Part shown: positions 26,028-41,541 of the stretch, in pieces | How positions within the stretch are numbered: position 1 is the stretch's first letter | How the letters are laid out: every line of letters begins with the position of its first letter | DNA from: Streptomyces sulfonofaciens | GTDB taxonomy: Bacteria; Actinomycetota; Actinomycetes; Streptomycetales; Streptomycetaceae | Length of the DNA: 64,000 nt | NCBI RefSeq assembly: GCF_014656295.1 | Contig: NZ_BNCD01000003.1 | Span: forward strand, 1 to 64,000 | Direction of reading: 5' to 3' | Translations under genes and position numbers: made by a program | Notes under the pieces: model-generated | The model's database searches: none | What the model saw: only the letters and a program-made list of their open reading frames with translations | What the model was told of the DNA's origin: nothing

Positions 26028-26711
26028 GTGAGCAGTCAAGATGTGTCGTTCCGGCGCGCCCGCCGGCCGGAGCACAAGGAGCTGAGGGCGTCGTCGATCA
26101 TCGAGGCGGCGCGCAGGCTCGGGCTGACCAAGGGGGTCCGCGCGGTCACGCTCACCGACATCGCGGGCGAGGCGGGCCTCCACAAGTCCGCGGTGCTGCG
26201 CTACTTCGAGACCCGCGAGGAGGTCTTCCTGCGCCTCACCGCCGAGGGATGGACGCAGTGGGCCCGCATGCTCCGCGACGAGCTGGACGGAGCGTCCGGG
26301 GCCACCCCCCAGGCGCTGGCGGAAGCGGTAGCCAAGACTCTGGTCGAGCAACCGCTCTTCTGCGACCTACTGGCGCACGCCTCCCTCAGCCTGGAACGCG
26401 AAGTGTCGAGCGACACGGTGCTCACCTTCAAGACCGTCGTCCTCGCGGCGGTCGAGGATCTCGCAGCGACGGCCGCCCGCTACCTTCCGCCGCTCGGAAT
26501 GAGTGGAGCCCGGGAGCTGATCGGAGGCGTCAGCATGCTCGCCGCCGCCCTCTGGCAGATCTCCCATCCGCCCCCCACACTGGCGACGCTCTACCTCGAA
26601 CGCCCCGAGCTGGCCCACGCCGCCGTCGACTTCGCTCCCAAGGTCACCGAGTACACAGCAGCTCTGGCTACGGGGCTGACGGAGCGCGGAGCCGGCAAGC
26701 CGGCGCAGTGA
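26028..26711 (+). CDS. TetR family transcriptional regulator
   Basis: TetR-type repressor of 227 residues. The N-terminal HTH reads IIEAARRLGLTKGVRAVTLT, DIAGEAGLHKSAVLRYFETR and EEVFLRL. The C-terminal ligand domain is helical, with ALWQISHPPPTLATLY near residue 180. The GTG at 26028 is close to the operator and lacks a strong ribosome site, so translation may be leaderless or start a few codons later at GTG 26043. Divergent pairing with aldehyde dehydrogenase implies an aldehyde or related small ligand as inducer. It is the last intact gene of island segment A. Confidence 0.88.
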   Translation: MSSQDVSFRRARRPEHKELRASSIIEAARRLGLTKGVRAVTLTDIAGEAGLHKSAVLRYFETREEVFLRLTAEGWTQWARMLRDELDGASGATPQALAEAVAKTLVEQPLFCDLLAHASLSLEREVSSDTVLTFKTVVLAAVEDLAATAARYLPPLGMSGARELIGGVSMLAAALWQISHPPPTLATLYLERPELAHAAVDFAPKVTEYTAALATGLTERGAGKPAQ

Positions 26712-26858
26712 GGGCCTGAAGGGCCTCGTCCTCGGCGAGCAGTTCCCGTAGGTCATTGGCATCCGGCCGGGACTGACTCAGCACAATTGTCGATTGCTCG
26801 ATCTGATTTGGTCGTCAGCATCACGGGGAAACATCGGGCTGTCACTGTGGGTTCTTGA

Positions 26859-27188
26859 ACACCTGCCCCTTCGCCTCGACGCCATAGCTCCCGTCCATGC
26901 CAAGCGGCTGGACGTACCGGTGCCGCGCTGCCCCTGGCATGTCCAACATGGCCTTGACCGGAGGGGCGCTCTCACTGGCTAAGCCGCCGCCCGCCCTCGC
27001 CGGGCAGGACTGTTTGCCACATCAGTCTTCGTCGTCTCCCCCAGTCGTAAGGATGTGGTGGATGCCCTCCAGCACCTCCTCCGACAAGACCGGAGCCCGT
27101 GACAGCCAGTAATCAAGCCAATCACCGTTCGCCATAGGTGCAGGTCACCACCCCAAGTCGAGGTACCGTCGTCGTCAAAGAGGAGAGT
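26859..27188 (+). repeat. Direct repeat, left copy (segment A/B boundary)
   Basis: About 330 bases that match 49165-49537 from ACACCTGC to GAGAGT, with most positions identical. The right copy has about 48 additional bases near its middle. The repeat carries a minus-strand 37-codon gene. Beyond GAGAGT the two copies diverge completely: here into an integrase-like relic, on the right into the core zinc-ribbon gene. It therefore marks an old element end. Confidence 0.8.
27022..27135 (-). CDS. Small conserved protein of 37 residues in the direct repeat (intact copy)
   Basis: Not recognised with confidence. The frame reads MANGDWLDYWLSRAPVLSEE, then VLEGIHHILTTGGDDED and stop. It is an amphipathic, acidic-tailed short protein. 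The same 38-codon frame, with identical end points, is present in the right repeat but broken there by a nonsense codon. Changes between copies keep the reading frame and the conserved tail, which supports coding. It may be the short third gene of a recombination module or part of a longer gene; the upstream GGTGAC is a poor ribosome site. Confidence 0.45.
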   Translation of the reverse strand: MANGDWLDYWLSRAPVLSEEVLEGIHHILTTGGDDED

Positions 27189-27199
27189 CCATCGCTTCG

Positions 27200-27423
27200 G
27201 CGGTCTCCCGGTCGGCCTTCAGTGCGGATGTGGTCCTCGATGGCGGGCAGGTAGGAGGGATCGGGCGTCCTCGACAATCCGGTGCGAGCGGTGGCGGAAC
27301 CCGCCGGGAACGTCGTCCATCAGTCCGGCCTGGCGACCGAATTCGAGGACTTGCCAGAAGCCCGTCAGCAGGCTGCTGCGGTACTTGTTGGTGTCTTGGC
27401 ATAACCCATGAACCATCCGGTTT
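27200..27423 (-). pseudogene. Possible tyrosine-integrase fragment at left end of segment B
   Basis: The minus-strand frame gives TNKYRSSLLTGFWQVLEFGR and QAGLMDDVPGGFRHRSHRIV. This resembles the core-binding (SAM-like) region of actinomycete tyrosine recombinases. It then shifts frame into IEDHIRT and LKADRETAEAMDSPL and stops at the repeat. No catalytic R-H-R-Y region is present. It starts directly at the stop of the CE1 esterase gene. The identification is from memory and tentative. Confidence 0.35.
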
Positions 27424-30785
<3,362 letters not shown>

Positions 30786-30828
30786 AGGGGGGCCTCTCTG
30801 CGTGAGTGGCGCGGGTGGGTTCAGGAGG

Positions 30829-33285
<2,457 letters not shown>

Positions 33286-35115
33286 TCAGCGGAGTACGAA
33301 GTTCTGGTTGGTGCCGGGAGCGTTCTTGCACGGCCACTGGTCGAGTTGCTGGCCCGGGGTGTCGGACGCGCCGTAGACGTCCAGGCACAGGCCGCTGTTC
33401 TTGTTCTGGAACTCGTAGGAGCCGTCGGACTGCCGTACGGGCAGCCAGAGGCTGCTTGCCGCCGTGCCGGTGGCCTGCTGGACGATGTCCGGGGTGCCCG
33501 CCGTCGTGGAGCCGCCGGCCACCGCCACGTCGAGGCCCGAGTTCTGGGCCCGCAGTTCGCCGTAGCCGCCAGAGGCCGGCACGAACCGGAACTGCTGGTT
33601 GCTCTGCCCGTTGCAGGTCCACTGGTCGATCGCGGCGCCCGCGCTGCCGGAGTTGCCGTGTACGTCCAGGCACAGGTTGTTGTCGGCGACCACGAGCTGG
33701 TGGTAACCGCTCGGGAAGCCGGCGCCGGACGTGGCGGGTGTCAGATAGACCGCGAACGCGTCGTGCGAGGCCTGGAACGACAGCGGCACCGTGAGCGAGC
33801 CGGCCGAGGTGCCGACGTTCTGGTCGTACACGATCTGCGGCGCGGCGAGCGGCGCCTGGTCCGGGATGCGGTGCACGGTGACGTGCACGCTGCCGGCGTC
33901 CGCCAGCCAGGGCACGGACGCGAGCCCGTTGAAGGCCACGGACGCGGAGCCGGTGTAGCCGTTCGCGTCGCCGATCATCGCCACGGCGCGCTTGTTGACG
34001 GAGTCCTGGGAGGCCGAGATCGCGGTGGAGCCGACCTGGCCGGAGGTCTCCACGAGGGTGCCGGTCATGTCGGCGTAGTCCCGCAGCGCCCACCAGTTGC
34101 CGGTCGGCTGCCAGCTTCCCCCGCTCTGGGTCAGGACCCCGGTCAGGTTCGGGGTCATGCAGCACACCCAGTTGCCGCGCATCGCGTTCGTGTACCCGGA
34201 CTGCGCGAACCGCGCCAGGTACCACGCCGTCACCCCGGCGGTCTGCCGGTCGGCCGGCTGGTACTCGTTCGAGGACAGCGGCAGCGGGCCGATGCCCGCC
34301 GCGTTCAGGCTGCTGTTGAGGGACTGCGAGACGGTGACCGGGTCGTCGACATCGCCCTCATTGTGGTTGGCGATCATGTCCGGCACCGTCCCGGCCGCCT
34401 TCGCATGCGCGAGCCAGGTCTGCCATTGGCCCGGGTTGCGCTGCGGGGTGAAGGCGAAGGACGGCCCCACGATCTTCGCCGAGGGGGCGAGGCGCCGGAT
34501 CTCGCGGTACGCGGTGTCCCACATCTGGAAGTACTGAGCGCTGTTCACGCCCCGGGTCCAGAAGTAGGAGATGTCCGGCTCGTTCCAGATGTCGTACGCG
34601 AACGTCAGCCCCGAAGCCTGCAGCGCTCCCACCGTGGAGTCGATGAAATTGATCCAGTTGGAGCAGTCGCCGTTGTCGCACGGATACCTGGTGTTCGACG
34701 GCTGGCCGCCGTTGGCGCCGTAGATGTCGCTGACCAGCACCTGGTACTGCGCGTGATAGGGCGCCTGGGTGAGCCGTTCTCCCTGCGCGATGATCGAGTC
34801 GAGGTCAGCCCGGGTGGCGGAGCCGTACTGGTAGTCGTCCTTGATCCAGCCGCCGGAGAACCAGCCGCCGCCGCGGAACGCGTTGACCCCCAGCGGCTTG
34901 ATGAACTGGTCCGCCGGCTGACTGCCGTCCGCCGTGAACCCGTAGAGAAACCCCTCGCCCACGCCGGTCGCCGGGCCCCGATCCGACGCCAGGCTCACGC
35001 TCAGCGCCTCGCCCGCGGCGGCCCGGCTCTCGGCCGTCGCGAGCATCTGCAGCACGAACGCCAGGACGGTGCCGACCGCGAGTACCAGGCGGCCGCGTCT
35101 CGCTCTCGTTCTCAT
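33286..35115 (-). CDS. Secreted clan GH-A (GH39-like) glycosidase with CBM13
   Basis: Exported glycosidase of 609 residues. The N-terminal barrel carries FAYDIWNEPDISYFW near residue 170 (acid/base Glu after Asn) and LPLSSNEYQPADR near 280 (probable nucleophile Glu), the paired pattern of clan GH-A. The general sequence is closest to GH39-type beta-xylosidases and arabinosidases, but the family call is tentative. A linker (TPATSGAGFP) leads to a lectin domain with NQQFRFVPASGGYGELRAQN, close in sequence to that of the beta-helix protein at 42713. Start is set by GGAGGATCCC. It begins 14 bases after the upstream GH54 gene. Confidence 0.78.
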   Translation of the reverse strand: MRTRARRGRLVLAVGTVLAFVLQMLATAESRAAAGEALSVSLASDRGPATGVGEGFLYGFTADGSQPADQFIKPLGVNAFRGGGWFSGGWIKDDYQYGSATRADLDSIIAQGERLTQAPYHAQYQVLVSDIYGANGGQPSNTRYPCDNGDCSNWINFIDSTVGALQASGLTFAYDIWNEPDISYFWTRGVNSAQYFQMWDTAYREIRRLAPSAKIVGPSFAFTPQRNPGQWQTWLAHAKAAGTVPDMIANHNEGDVDDPVTVSQSLNSSLNAAGIGPLPLSSNEYQPADRQTAGVTAWYLARFAQSGYTNAMRGNWVCCMTPNLTGVLTQSGGSWQPTGNWWALRDYADMTGTLVETSGQVGSTAISASQDSVNKRAVAMIGDANGYTGSASVAFNGLASVPWLADAGSVHVTVHRIPDQAPLAAPQIVYDQNVGTSAGSLTVPLSFQASHDAFAVYLTPATSGAGFPSGYHQLVVADNNLCLDVHGNSGSAGAAIDQWTCNGQSNQQFRFVPASGGYGELRAQNSGLDVAVAGGSTTAGTPDIVQQATGTAASSLWLPVRQSDGSYEFQNKNSGLCLDVYGASDTPGQQLDQWPCKNAPGTNQNFVLR

Positions 35116-35129
35116 GGGATCCTCCGCGG

Positions 35130-36596
35130 TCAGCTCATCGACCATTGCTGGTTGGATCCGCCGTTGCAGGTCCACAGTTCGGCCAGGGCACCGTTGGCGG
35201 TGGAAGCGCCGGTGACGTCCAGGCAGAGGCCGGACTGGGCACTGGTGATGGTGCCGTTGGCGTTGACGTTCCACTGCTGGTTGTTCTGGCCGTTGCAGGT
35301 CCAGGTGATGACCTTGGTGCCGGGGCTGGTGCCCTGGTTGTCGGCGTCCAGGCATAGCTGGCTGCCGCCGCTGTAGACGGTCATCTGGTTGGCGGACGTA
35401 CGGGTGAAGGTCTGGTTGGCGCCGCCGGTGCAGCTCCAGATCTGCATCTGGGTGCCGGTCGTGGTGGACGAGTTCGGCACATCCAGGCACTTGCCCGCAC
35501 CCACCGCGTGCAGCGCGCCCGTCGTGCCGGTGCTGCCTCCGCCGCCGTAGCCGGCCGCGGTGATGGCGGCCTGGACGGCGTTCTCGGTGGCGTCGGAGGG
35601 ATAGCCCGACGTCACCGCGCCTTCGAAGAACTCGCCGACGCCCGAGACGCTGTTGTCGCCCCCCGTCCCGAGCAGGACCGAGCTGTCCACCTTCATCGGT
35701 GAGTAGCCGTTCGGTAAGGGGCCAAAGAAGGTGGTGGTCAGGCCGCCGCTGGTGGCGTTGCCGTATTTCAGGGCGAAGTTGCTGGTGCCGTTGTTCTTCT
35801 CCCATGCGCTGACGAAGGGGTAGTGCACGCCGCTGTTGCTGGGGTCTTTGTTGGAGCCGGTGTTGGTGTGGAACATGCCGTTCTCCAGGTCGGCCTCGAC
35901 CCACGGGCCGGTGCCGGTGCAGCCGCCGAACCAGCAGGCGTTGCCCCAGTAGATGGCGTTCATGGTGGCGTTGCCGGTGTCGGTGTGGGTGTTCTCGCCG
36001 AGGCCGTAGTCGAAGCAGCACCACTGGTTCGTGTAGTTCGACGACGTCACCATGTAGATGCCGCCGGGCTGGGAACCGGTGGGGACCCCGCTCGCGTTGT
36101 CGTGCCGGTAGCCGACACCCTGGGTGACCTTGACCCCGAAGACCTGGTGGCCGCCGGCGGTCACGGGCAGGGCCATGGCATCCGCCCCGATGTCGGAGCC
36201 GTTGGGTCCTGGCCCCTTCCAGTAGCCGCCCCAGGAGATCGGCAGGTCGTTGTGCCGGGCGGTCTGGTCGTAGATCTTCGTGATCGTGCACGACGTGCCC
36301 GAGCAGAACGACACCTGGGACGCGGCGTCCGCGTAGCCGCCGGGACCGAGCACCCCGATGTCGCGGTAGCTGTGATCGGAGGCCCGCTGGATCTGGTACA
36401 GCGGCCCGCCGTACGACGCGAAGAGCGCCCTGGTCGTGGCGTGCGCCGTCACACACGGCGTACCGCCCGCGGCATAGATGTCGCACGGAAGCGAGGCGCC
36501 GGCCGCGACCGCCGGTGTGCTGAACGCGGCCACGATCACCGCCAGGGCAACCATGATCAGGGCTGCGCATCGAAGGGGGAGCGCGGGGGACCTCAT
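35130..36596 (-). CDS. Secreted GH54 alpha-L-arabinofuranosidase with C-terminal CBM13
   Basis: Exported arabinofuranosidase of 488 residues. The mature protein starts with the GH54 catalytic fold: LPCDIYAAGGTPCVTAHATT, then ITKIYDQTARHND and QWCCFDYGLGENTHTD, where the Glu corresponds to the GH54 nucleophile, and LLGTGGDNS, where the Asp corresponds to the acid. Many paired cysteines are typical. After a GGGGSTGTTG linker, a CBM13 of three QxW repeats replaces the CBM42 usual in fungal GH54 enzymes. Its start overlaps the stop of the GH27 gene (ATGA), so the two are translationally coupled. Confidence 0.9.
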   Translation of the reverse strand: MRSPALPLRCAALIMVALAVIVAAFSTPAVAAGASLPCDIYAAGGTPCVTAHATTRALFASYGGPLYQIQRASDHSYRDIGVLGPGGYADAASQVSFCSGTSCTITKIYDQTARHNDLPISWGGYWKGPGPNGSDIGADAMALPVTAGGHQVFGVKVTQGVGYRHDNASGVPTGSQPGGIYMVTSSNYTNQWCCFDYGLGENTHTDTGNATMNAIYWGNACWFGGCTGTGPWVEADLENGMFHTNTGSNKDPSNSGVHYPFVSAWEKNNGTSNFALKYGNATSGGLTTTFFGPLPNGYSPMKVDSSVLLGTGGDNSVSGVGEFFEGAVTSGYPSDATENAVQAAITAAGYGGGGSTGTTGALHAVGAGKCLDVPNSSTTTGTQMQIWSCTGGANQTFTRTSANQMTVYSGGSQLCLDADNQGTSPGTKVITWTCNGQNNQQWNVNANGTITSAQSGLCLDVTGASTANGALAELWTCNGGSNQQWSMS

Positions 36597-38224
36597 GCCA
36601 GCGTCCACTTCTGGTTGCTGCCGCCGTTGCAGGTCCACAGCTCGGCGAGGGTCCCGTCGGCGGTGGCCGCTCCCGTGACGTCCAGGCACAGGCCGGACTG
36701 GACGCCGGTGATCGTGCCGTTGGAATTCAGCGTCCACTGCTGGTTCCGCTGGCCGTTGCAGGGCCAGGTCACCACCTTCGTTCCGGGCGCGGTCTGGTTG
36801 TCGTACGCGTCCAGGCACATCTGGCTGCTGCCGGAGTAGACGGTGAGCTGGTTGGACGTGGAGTGCGTCCATCGTTGGTTGGTTCCGCCGGTGCAGCTCC
36901 AGATCTGCACCTGGGTGCCGGCGGCCGTGCTCGAGTTCGGTACGTCCAGGCACTTGTCCGCGCCCACCGCGCGCAACTCGCCGGTCACGTCGGTGCCGCC
37001 GCTGGTGCCGCCCGCGACCCGGTACATCACCGTCCCGTGCGCCGGCACCGAGGCGCTGATCGTGCCCGAGGTGCTTGAGGTCGCTCCCGACCACAGGTCG
37101 GTCAGGGCGTAACTGGACGCCCCGGTCTTGCCGATCGCCGCCGCCGTGGTGGAGATGGTCGCGGTCGAGCCCGTCTCGTTGAACAGCACCACCGACACGT
37201 CCCCGCCCGCAAGCGGCTTGGCCAGCACGTCCAGGCCGCCCGCGGACGACACCAGGGTGCCCTGCTTCCCCAGGGGGTCCTGGTCGACCGCGATCACCCG
37301 GGAGTTGGTCAGCGTGGCCAGGGTGTCCGCGCTCGCCTGGGGGATGTTGGTGCCGGCGATCAGCGGCGCGGCCATCTCCGCCCACAGGCTGAAATGACTG
37401 CGGCTCTCGGTGGCCGTCATCGAGCCGTTGCCGACCTCCAGCATGTCCGGGTCGTTCCAGTGGCCCGGACCGGCGTAGGAGGCCAGCCCCACGTTGCTGT
37501 GGAAGATCGACAGCATGCTGGCGAAGTTCGCGCTGATGTCCCCGGTGGTACGCCAGCTATTGCCCACGTTCGCGCCCCAGGTCCACACATTGTCCTGGCC
37601 CCAGTTGCAGAGGCTGTAGAGGATCGGCCGGCTGGTGGCCGCCAGGGCGTCCCGCATCGCGGTGTACCGGGTCTGCGCCGGCACACCGTTGTTGTTGCAG
37701 TTGTCGTACTTCAGGTAGTCCACGCCCCAGGACGCGAACGTCTGCGCGTCCGTGGTCTCGTGTCCCAGGCTGCCCGGATACCCGGCGCAGGTCGCGGTGC
37801 CCGCGTCCTCGTAGATCCCCAGCTTCAGCCCCAGCGAGTGCACGTAGTCCGCGGTGCCCTTGATGCCGTCGGGGAACTTGGCCGGATCCGGCACCAAGCG
37901 GCCGGCGGAATCGCGGCTGTGGGTCATCCAGCAGTCGTCGATGTTGACGTACTCGTATCCCGCCGCCTGCATGCCGTTCGTATGCATCGCCTGCGCGGTG
38001 GACTTGATCAGCGACTCGGAGACGTCGCAGCCGTACGCGTTCCAGTCGTTGAACCCCATCTGCGGGGTCAGCGCGAGCCCGTTGTCCAGCGCGGCGGCGG
38101 GCTGCGCCGTGCCGGCTGAGACGACGGAGGCCGCCGCGATGAGCAGCGCGACCGAGGTGAGCGCCACCGCCCTGCGCAAGAGCGGTCGCGGGAGGAGGGA
38201 CAGAAGTCGTCTAATAATGGCCAT
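36593..38224 (-). CDS. Secreted GH27 alpha-galactosidase/beta-L-arabinopyranosidase with CBM13
   Basis: Exported GH27 enzyme of 543 residues. The catalytic barrel starts LTPQMGFNDWNAYGCDVSES near residue 52 and contains NIDDCWM, the nucleophile Asp in VDYLKYDNCNN near 175, and the acid/base Asp in SWRTTGDISANF near 232. A beta-sandwich and a linker (AGGTSGGTDVTG) precede the C-terminal CBM13 (GKCLDV-type start, NQRW, NQQW, NQKW). GH27 includes alpha-galactosidases and beta-L-arabinopyranosidases; the GH54 neighbours make the second plausible. It lies 86 bases after the GH54 gene at 38311. Confidence 0.9.
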   Translation of the reverse strand: MAIIRRLLSLLPRPLLRRAVALTSVALLIAAASVVSAGTAQPAAALDNGLALTPQMGFNDWNAYGCDVSESLIKSTAQAMHTNGMQAAGYEYVNIDDCWMTHSRDSAGRLVPDPAKFPDGIKGTADYVHSLGLKLGIYEDAGTATCAGYPGSLGHETTDAQTFASWGVDYLKYDNCNNNGVPAQTRYTAMRDALAATSRPILYSLCNWGQDNVWTWGANVGNSWRTTGDISANFASMLSIFHSNVGLASYAGPGHWNDPDMLEVGNGSMTATESRSHFSLWAEMAAPLIAGTNIPQASADTLATLTNSRVIAVDQDPLGKQGTLVSSAGGLDVLAKPLAGGDVSVVLFNETGSTATISTTAAAIGKTGASSYALTDLWSGATSSTSGTISASVPAHGTVMYRVAGGTSGGTDVTGELRAVGADKCLDVPNSSTAAGTQVQIWSCTGGTNQRWTHSTSNQLTVYSGSSQMCLDAYDNQTAPGTKVVTWPCNGQRNQQWTLNSNGTITGVQSGLCLDVTGAATADGTLAELWTCNGGSNQKWTLA

Positions 38225-38310
38225 GTCAATAACTCTCCTGGGCGGGTCTCTCGTGGCCGTGCATTGGGTGTGCTGGAGGAGGCCGGCCTCCTCCAGCACG
38301 GGGGCGAACC

Positions 38311-39795
38311 TCAGCGGTAGCCGGCCGCGGTGATGTTGGCCTGTACCGCGTTGTCGGTCGCGTCGGACGGGTAGCCGGCGACGATGGCCCCCTCGTAGAA
38401 GGTGCCGGCGCTCAGGTTGGCGCCGCCGCCGGGCTTGCAGCAGTCACCGCCGCTTCCCAGGACGATGGCTCCCTGTTTCTTCATCGGGCTGTATCCGTTC
38501 GGCAGGCCGCCGTCCCACAAGGTGGTCAGGCTGCCGGACTGCGCGTTGGCACCCTTGAGGGCGAATCTCGACGTCCCGTTGTTCTTCAGCATCGCGGTGA
38601 CGAATTTGCTGGTGAACGCCCGCTGGTTGGGGTTCCAGGACTGGCTGCCACCGGAGTACAGGCCCCATTCGAGATCGGCCTGCACCCAGGGGCCGCTGCC
38701 CGAGCAGCCGCCGAACCAGCACTGGGTGCTGAAGTTGATCGCGTCCATCGCCCCGGCGGCGTCGGCGCTCCTCGTCGTCTCGCTGTTGCCGTAGTCGAAG
38801 CAGCAGCCGCCGTTGACGTGGGTGCCGCTGGTCACCATGTACGCCCCTTCGGGCGCGCTGCCGGTCGGCACGTCCGTCAGGTGACCGTCCCGCCAGTAGC
38901 TGTTCCCGGGATTGATGTAGAGCGAGTACGCCTTGGTGCCCCCGGCGGTCAGCGACTCGGAGGCCGCCTTGGCGGGGCTGCTCTGGCTCGATCCCGGGAC
39001 CTGGGCCGAACCCTGGTACCACAGGTCGTTGCCGTGTCCGGACTGGTCGTAGACGACCGTGATCACACACGAGGTGCCCGCGCAGAACGCGTCCTGCGCC
39101 GCCGCGTCGGCGAAGCCGCCGGCCGCAAGCACACCGATGTTCCTGGTCGCGTTGTCCGAGGAGCGCCTGACCTGGTACAGGTTGCCGCCGTACGACCCAA
39201 GGAGCGCCCGCACCGTGCTGTGCGCGGCCACGCACGGCGTACCGCCCGCCGCGTAGATGTCGCACGGGCCCGATCCGTCGGGCGGCGGAGTCGACGGCGT
39301 GCTCCACTTCTGGTTGCTCTGGCCGTTGCAGGTCCACAGGATGACCGCGGTGCCGTTGGCCGTGCCCGCCCCGTTGACGTCCAGGCACAGGCCGGACTGG
39401 ACGCCGGTGATGGAGCCGTCGGCGTTCTGCCGCCACTGCTGGTTCTGCTGCCCGTTGCAGGACCAGATGATCACCGCGGTTCCCGGAGCGGTCCGGTCGC
39501 CGTAGGCGTCCACGCACCGGGTGCCGCCCATCGTCCTCAGCTCACCCGCCGACGTGAACTCGAACGCCTGGTTCGCCTGACCGTTGCAGTCCCAGACGTC
39601 CAGCGCCGTGCCCGCCGTGTCGACACCGCCCTTGACATCGAGGCACCGCCCCGACGCCGCACTCACCAGGGGTGCCGGCGCCGATGCCGACCGCGCCGGC
39701 GCGATCGACAGCAGCATGGCCAGCAGTGCCGTCACGCAGACGGCGGCGGCCGTCGTCGAGCGGGAGCTCCGGAACGAAACCGATGAAGGCTGCAT
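38311..39795 (-). CDS. Secreted GH54 alpha-L-arabinofuranosidase with N-terminal CBM13
   Basis: Exported arabinofuranosidase of 494 residues with reversed domain order. After the signal (AAVCVTALLAMLLSIAPARS), residues about 45-165 form a CBM13 (GRCLDVKGGVD, NQAF, NQQW, NQKW). A STPPPDGSG linker then leads to the GH54 domain: PCDIYAAGGTPCVAAHSTV, CCFDYGNSETTRS (nucleophile Glu) and IVLGSGGDCCKPGG (acid Asp). The ATG at 39795 follows GAGGAAC. It is the first gene of the seven-gene operon, and its upstream region carries a CebR/LacI-type palindrome about 40 bases away. Confidence 0.9.
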   Translation of the reverse strand: MQPSSVSFRSSRSTTAAAVCVTALLAMLLSIAPARSASAPAPLVSAASGRCLDVKGGVDTAGTALDVWDCNGQANQAFEFTSAGELRTMGGTRCVDAYGDRTAPGTAVIIWSCNGQQNQQWRQNADGSITGVQSGLCLDVNGAGTANGTAVILWTCNGQSNQKWSTPSTPPPDGSGPCDIYAAGGTPCVAAHSTVRALLGSYGGNLYQVRRSSDNATRNIGVLAAGGFADAAAQDAFCAGTSCVITVVYDQSGHGNDLWYQGSAQVPGSSQSSPAKAASESLTAGGTKAYSLYINPGNSYWRDGHLTDVPTGSAPEGAYMVTSGTHVNGGCCFDYGNSETTRSADAAGAMDAINFSTQCWFGGCSGSGPWVQADLEWGLYSGGSQSWNPNQRAFTSKFVTAMLKNNGTSRFALKGANAQSGSLTTLWDGGLPNGYSPMKKQGAIVLGSGGDCCKPGGGANLSAGTFYEGAIVAGYPSDATDNAVQANITAAGYR

Positions 39796-40037
39796 GGTGT
39801 TCCTCGGGTATGTGGAGGGCGAGGGTCCGGGAGCGCTCCGACTTTGCGAAACGCGCTCAGACATCCCATGTGCCATAGTGATTCCACAAGGCACTTCGCC
39901 TGTCAATACACATATCGCTCCCGGGGTTAACGTAATCGATCCCATGTCTACCTCGGTCAGACCGCCGTGAAGGCATGCCGGAACCAGCGCCCGGCCAAAG
40001 CCGCCACACCGGGCGCGGGAGTTCTCGCCGGATCACC
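39796..40037. promoter_or_regulatory. Promoter region of the second CAZyme operon with LacI-type palindromes
   Basis: This 242-base gap separates two minus-strand operons. GGAGCGCTCC at 39830-39839, inside CCGGGAGCGCTCCGA, is a near match to the CebR box (TGGGAGCGCTCCCA). TAATCGATCC at 39933-39942 matches the GAATCGATTC palindrome near lacI at 8 of 10 bases. An AT-richer stretch lies at 39870-39915. Both sites are placed to control the gene at 38311 and those downstream. Confidence 0.6.
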
Positions 40038-41513
<1,476 letters not shown>

Positions 41514-41541
41514 TCAATCTCCTTGTGGGTGGGTCCGGGGG

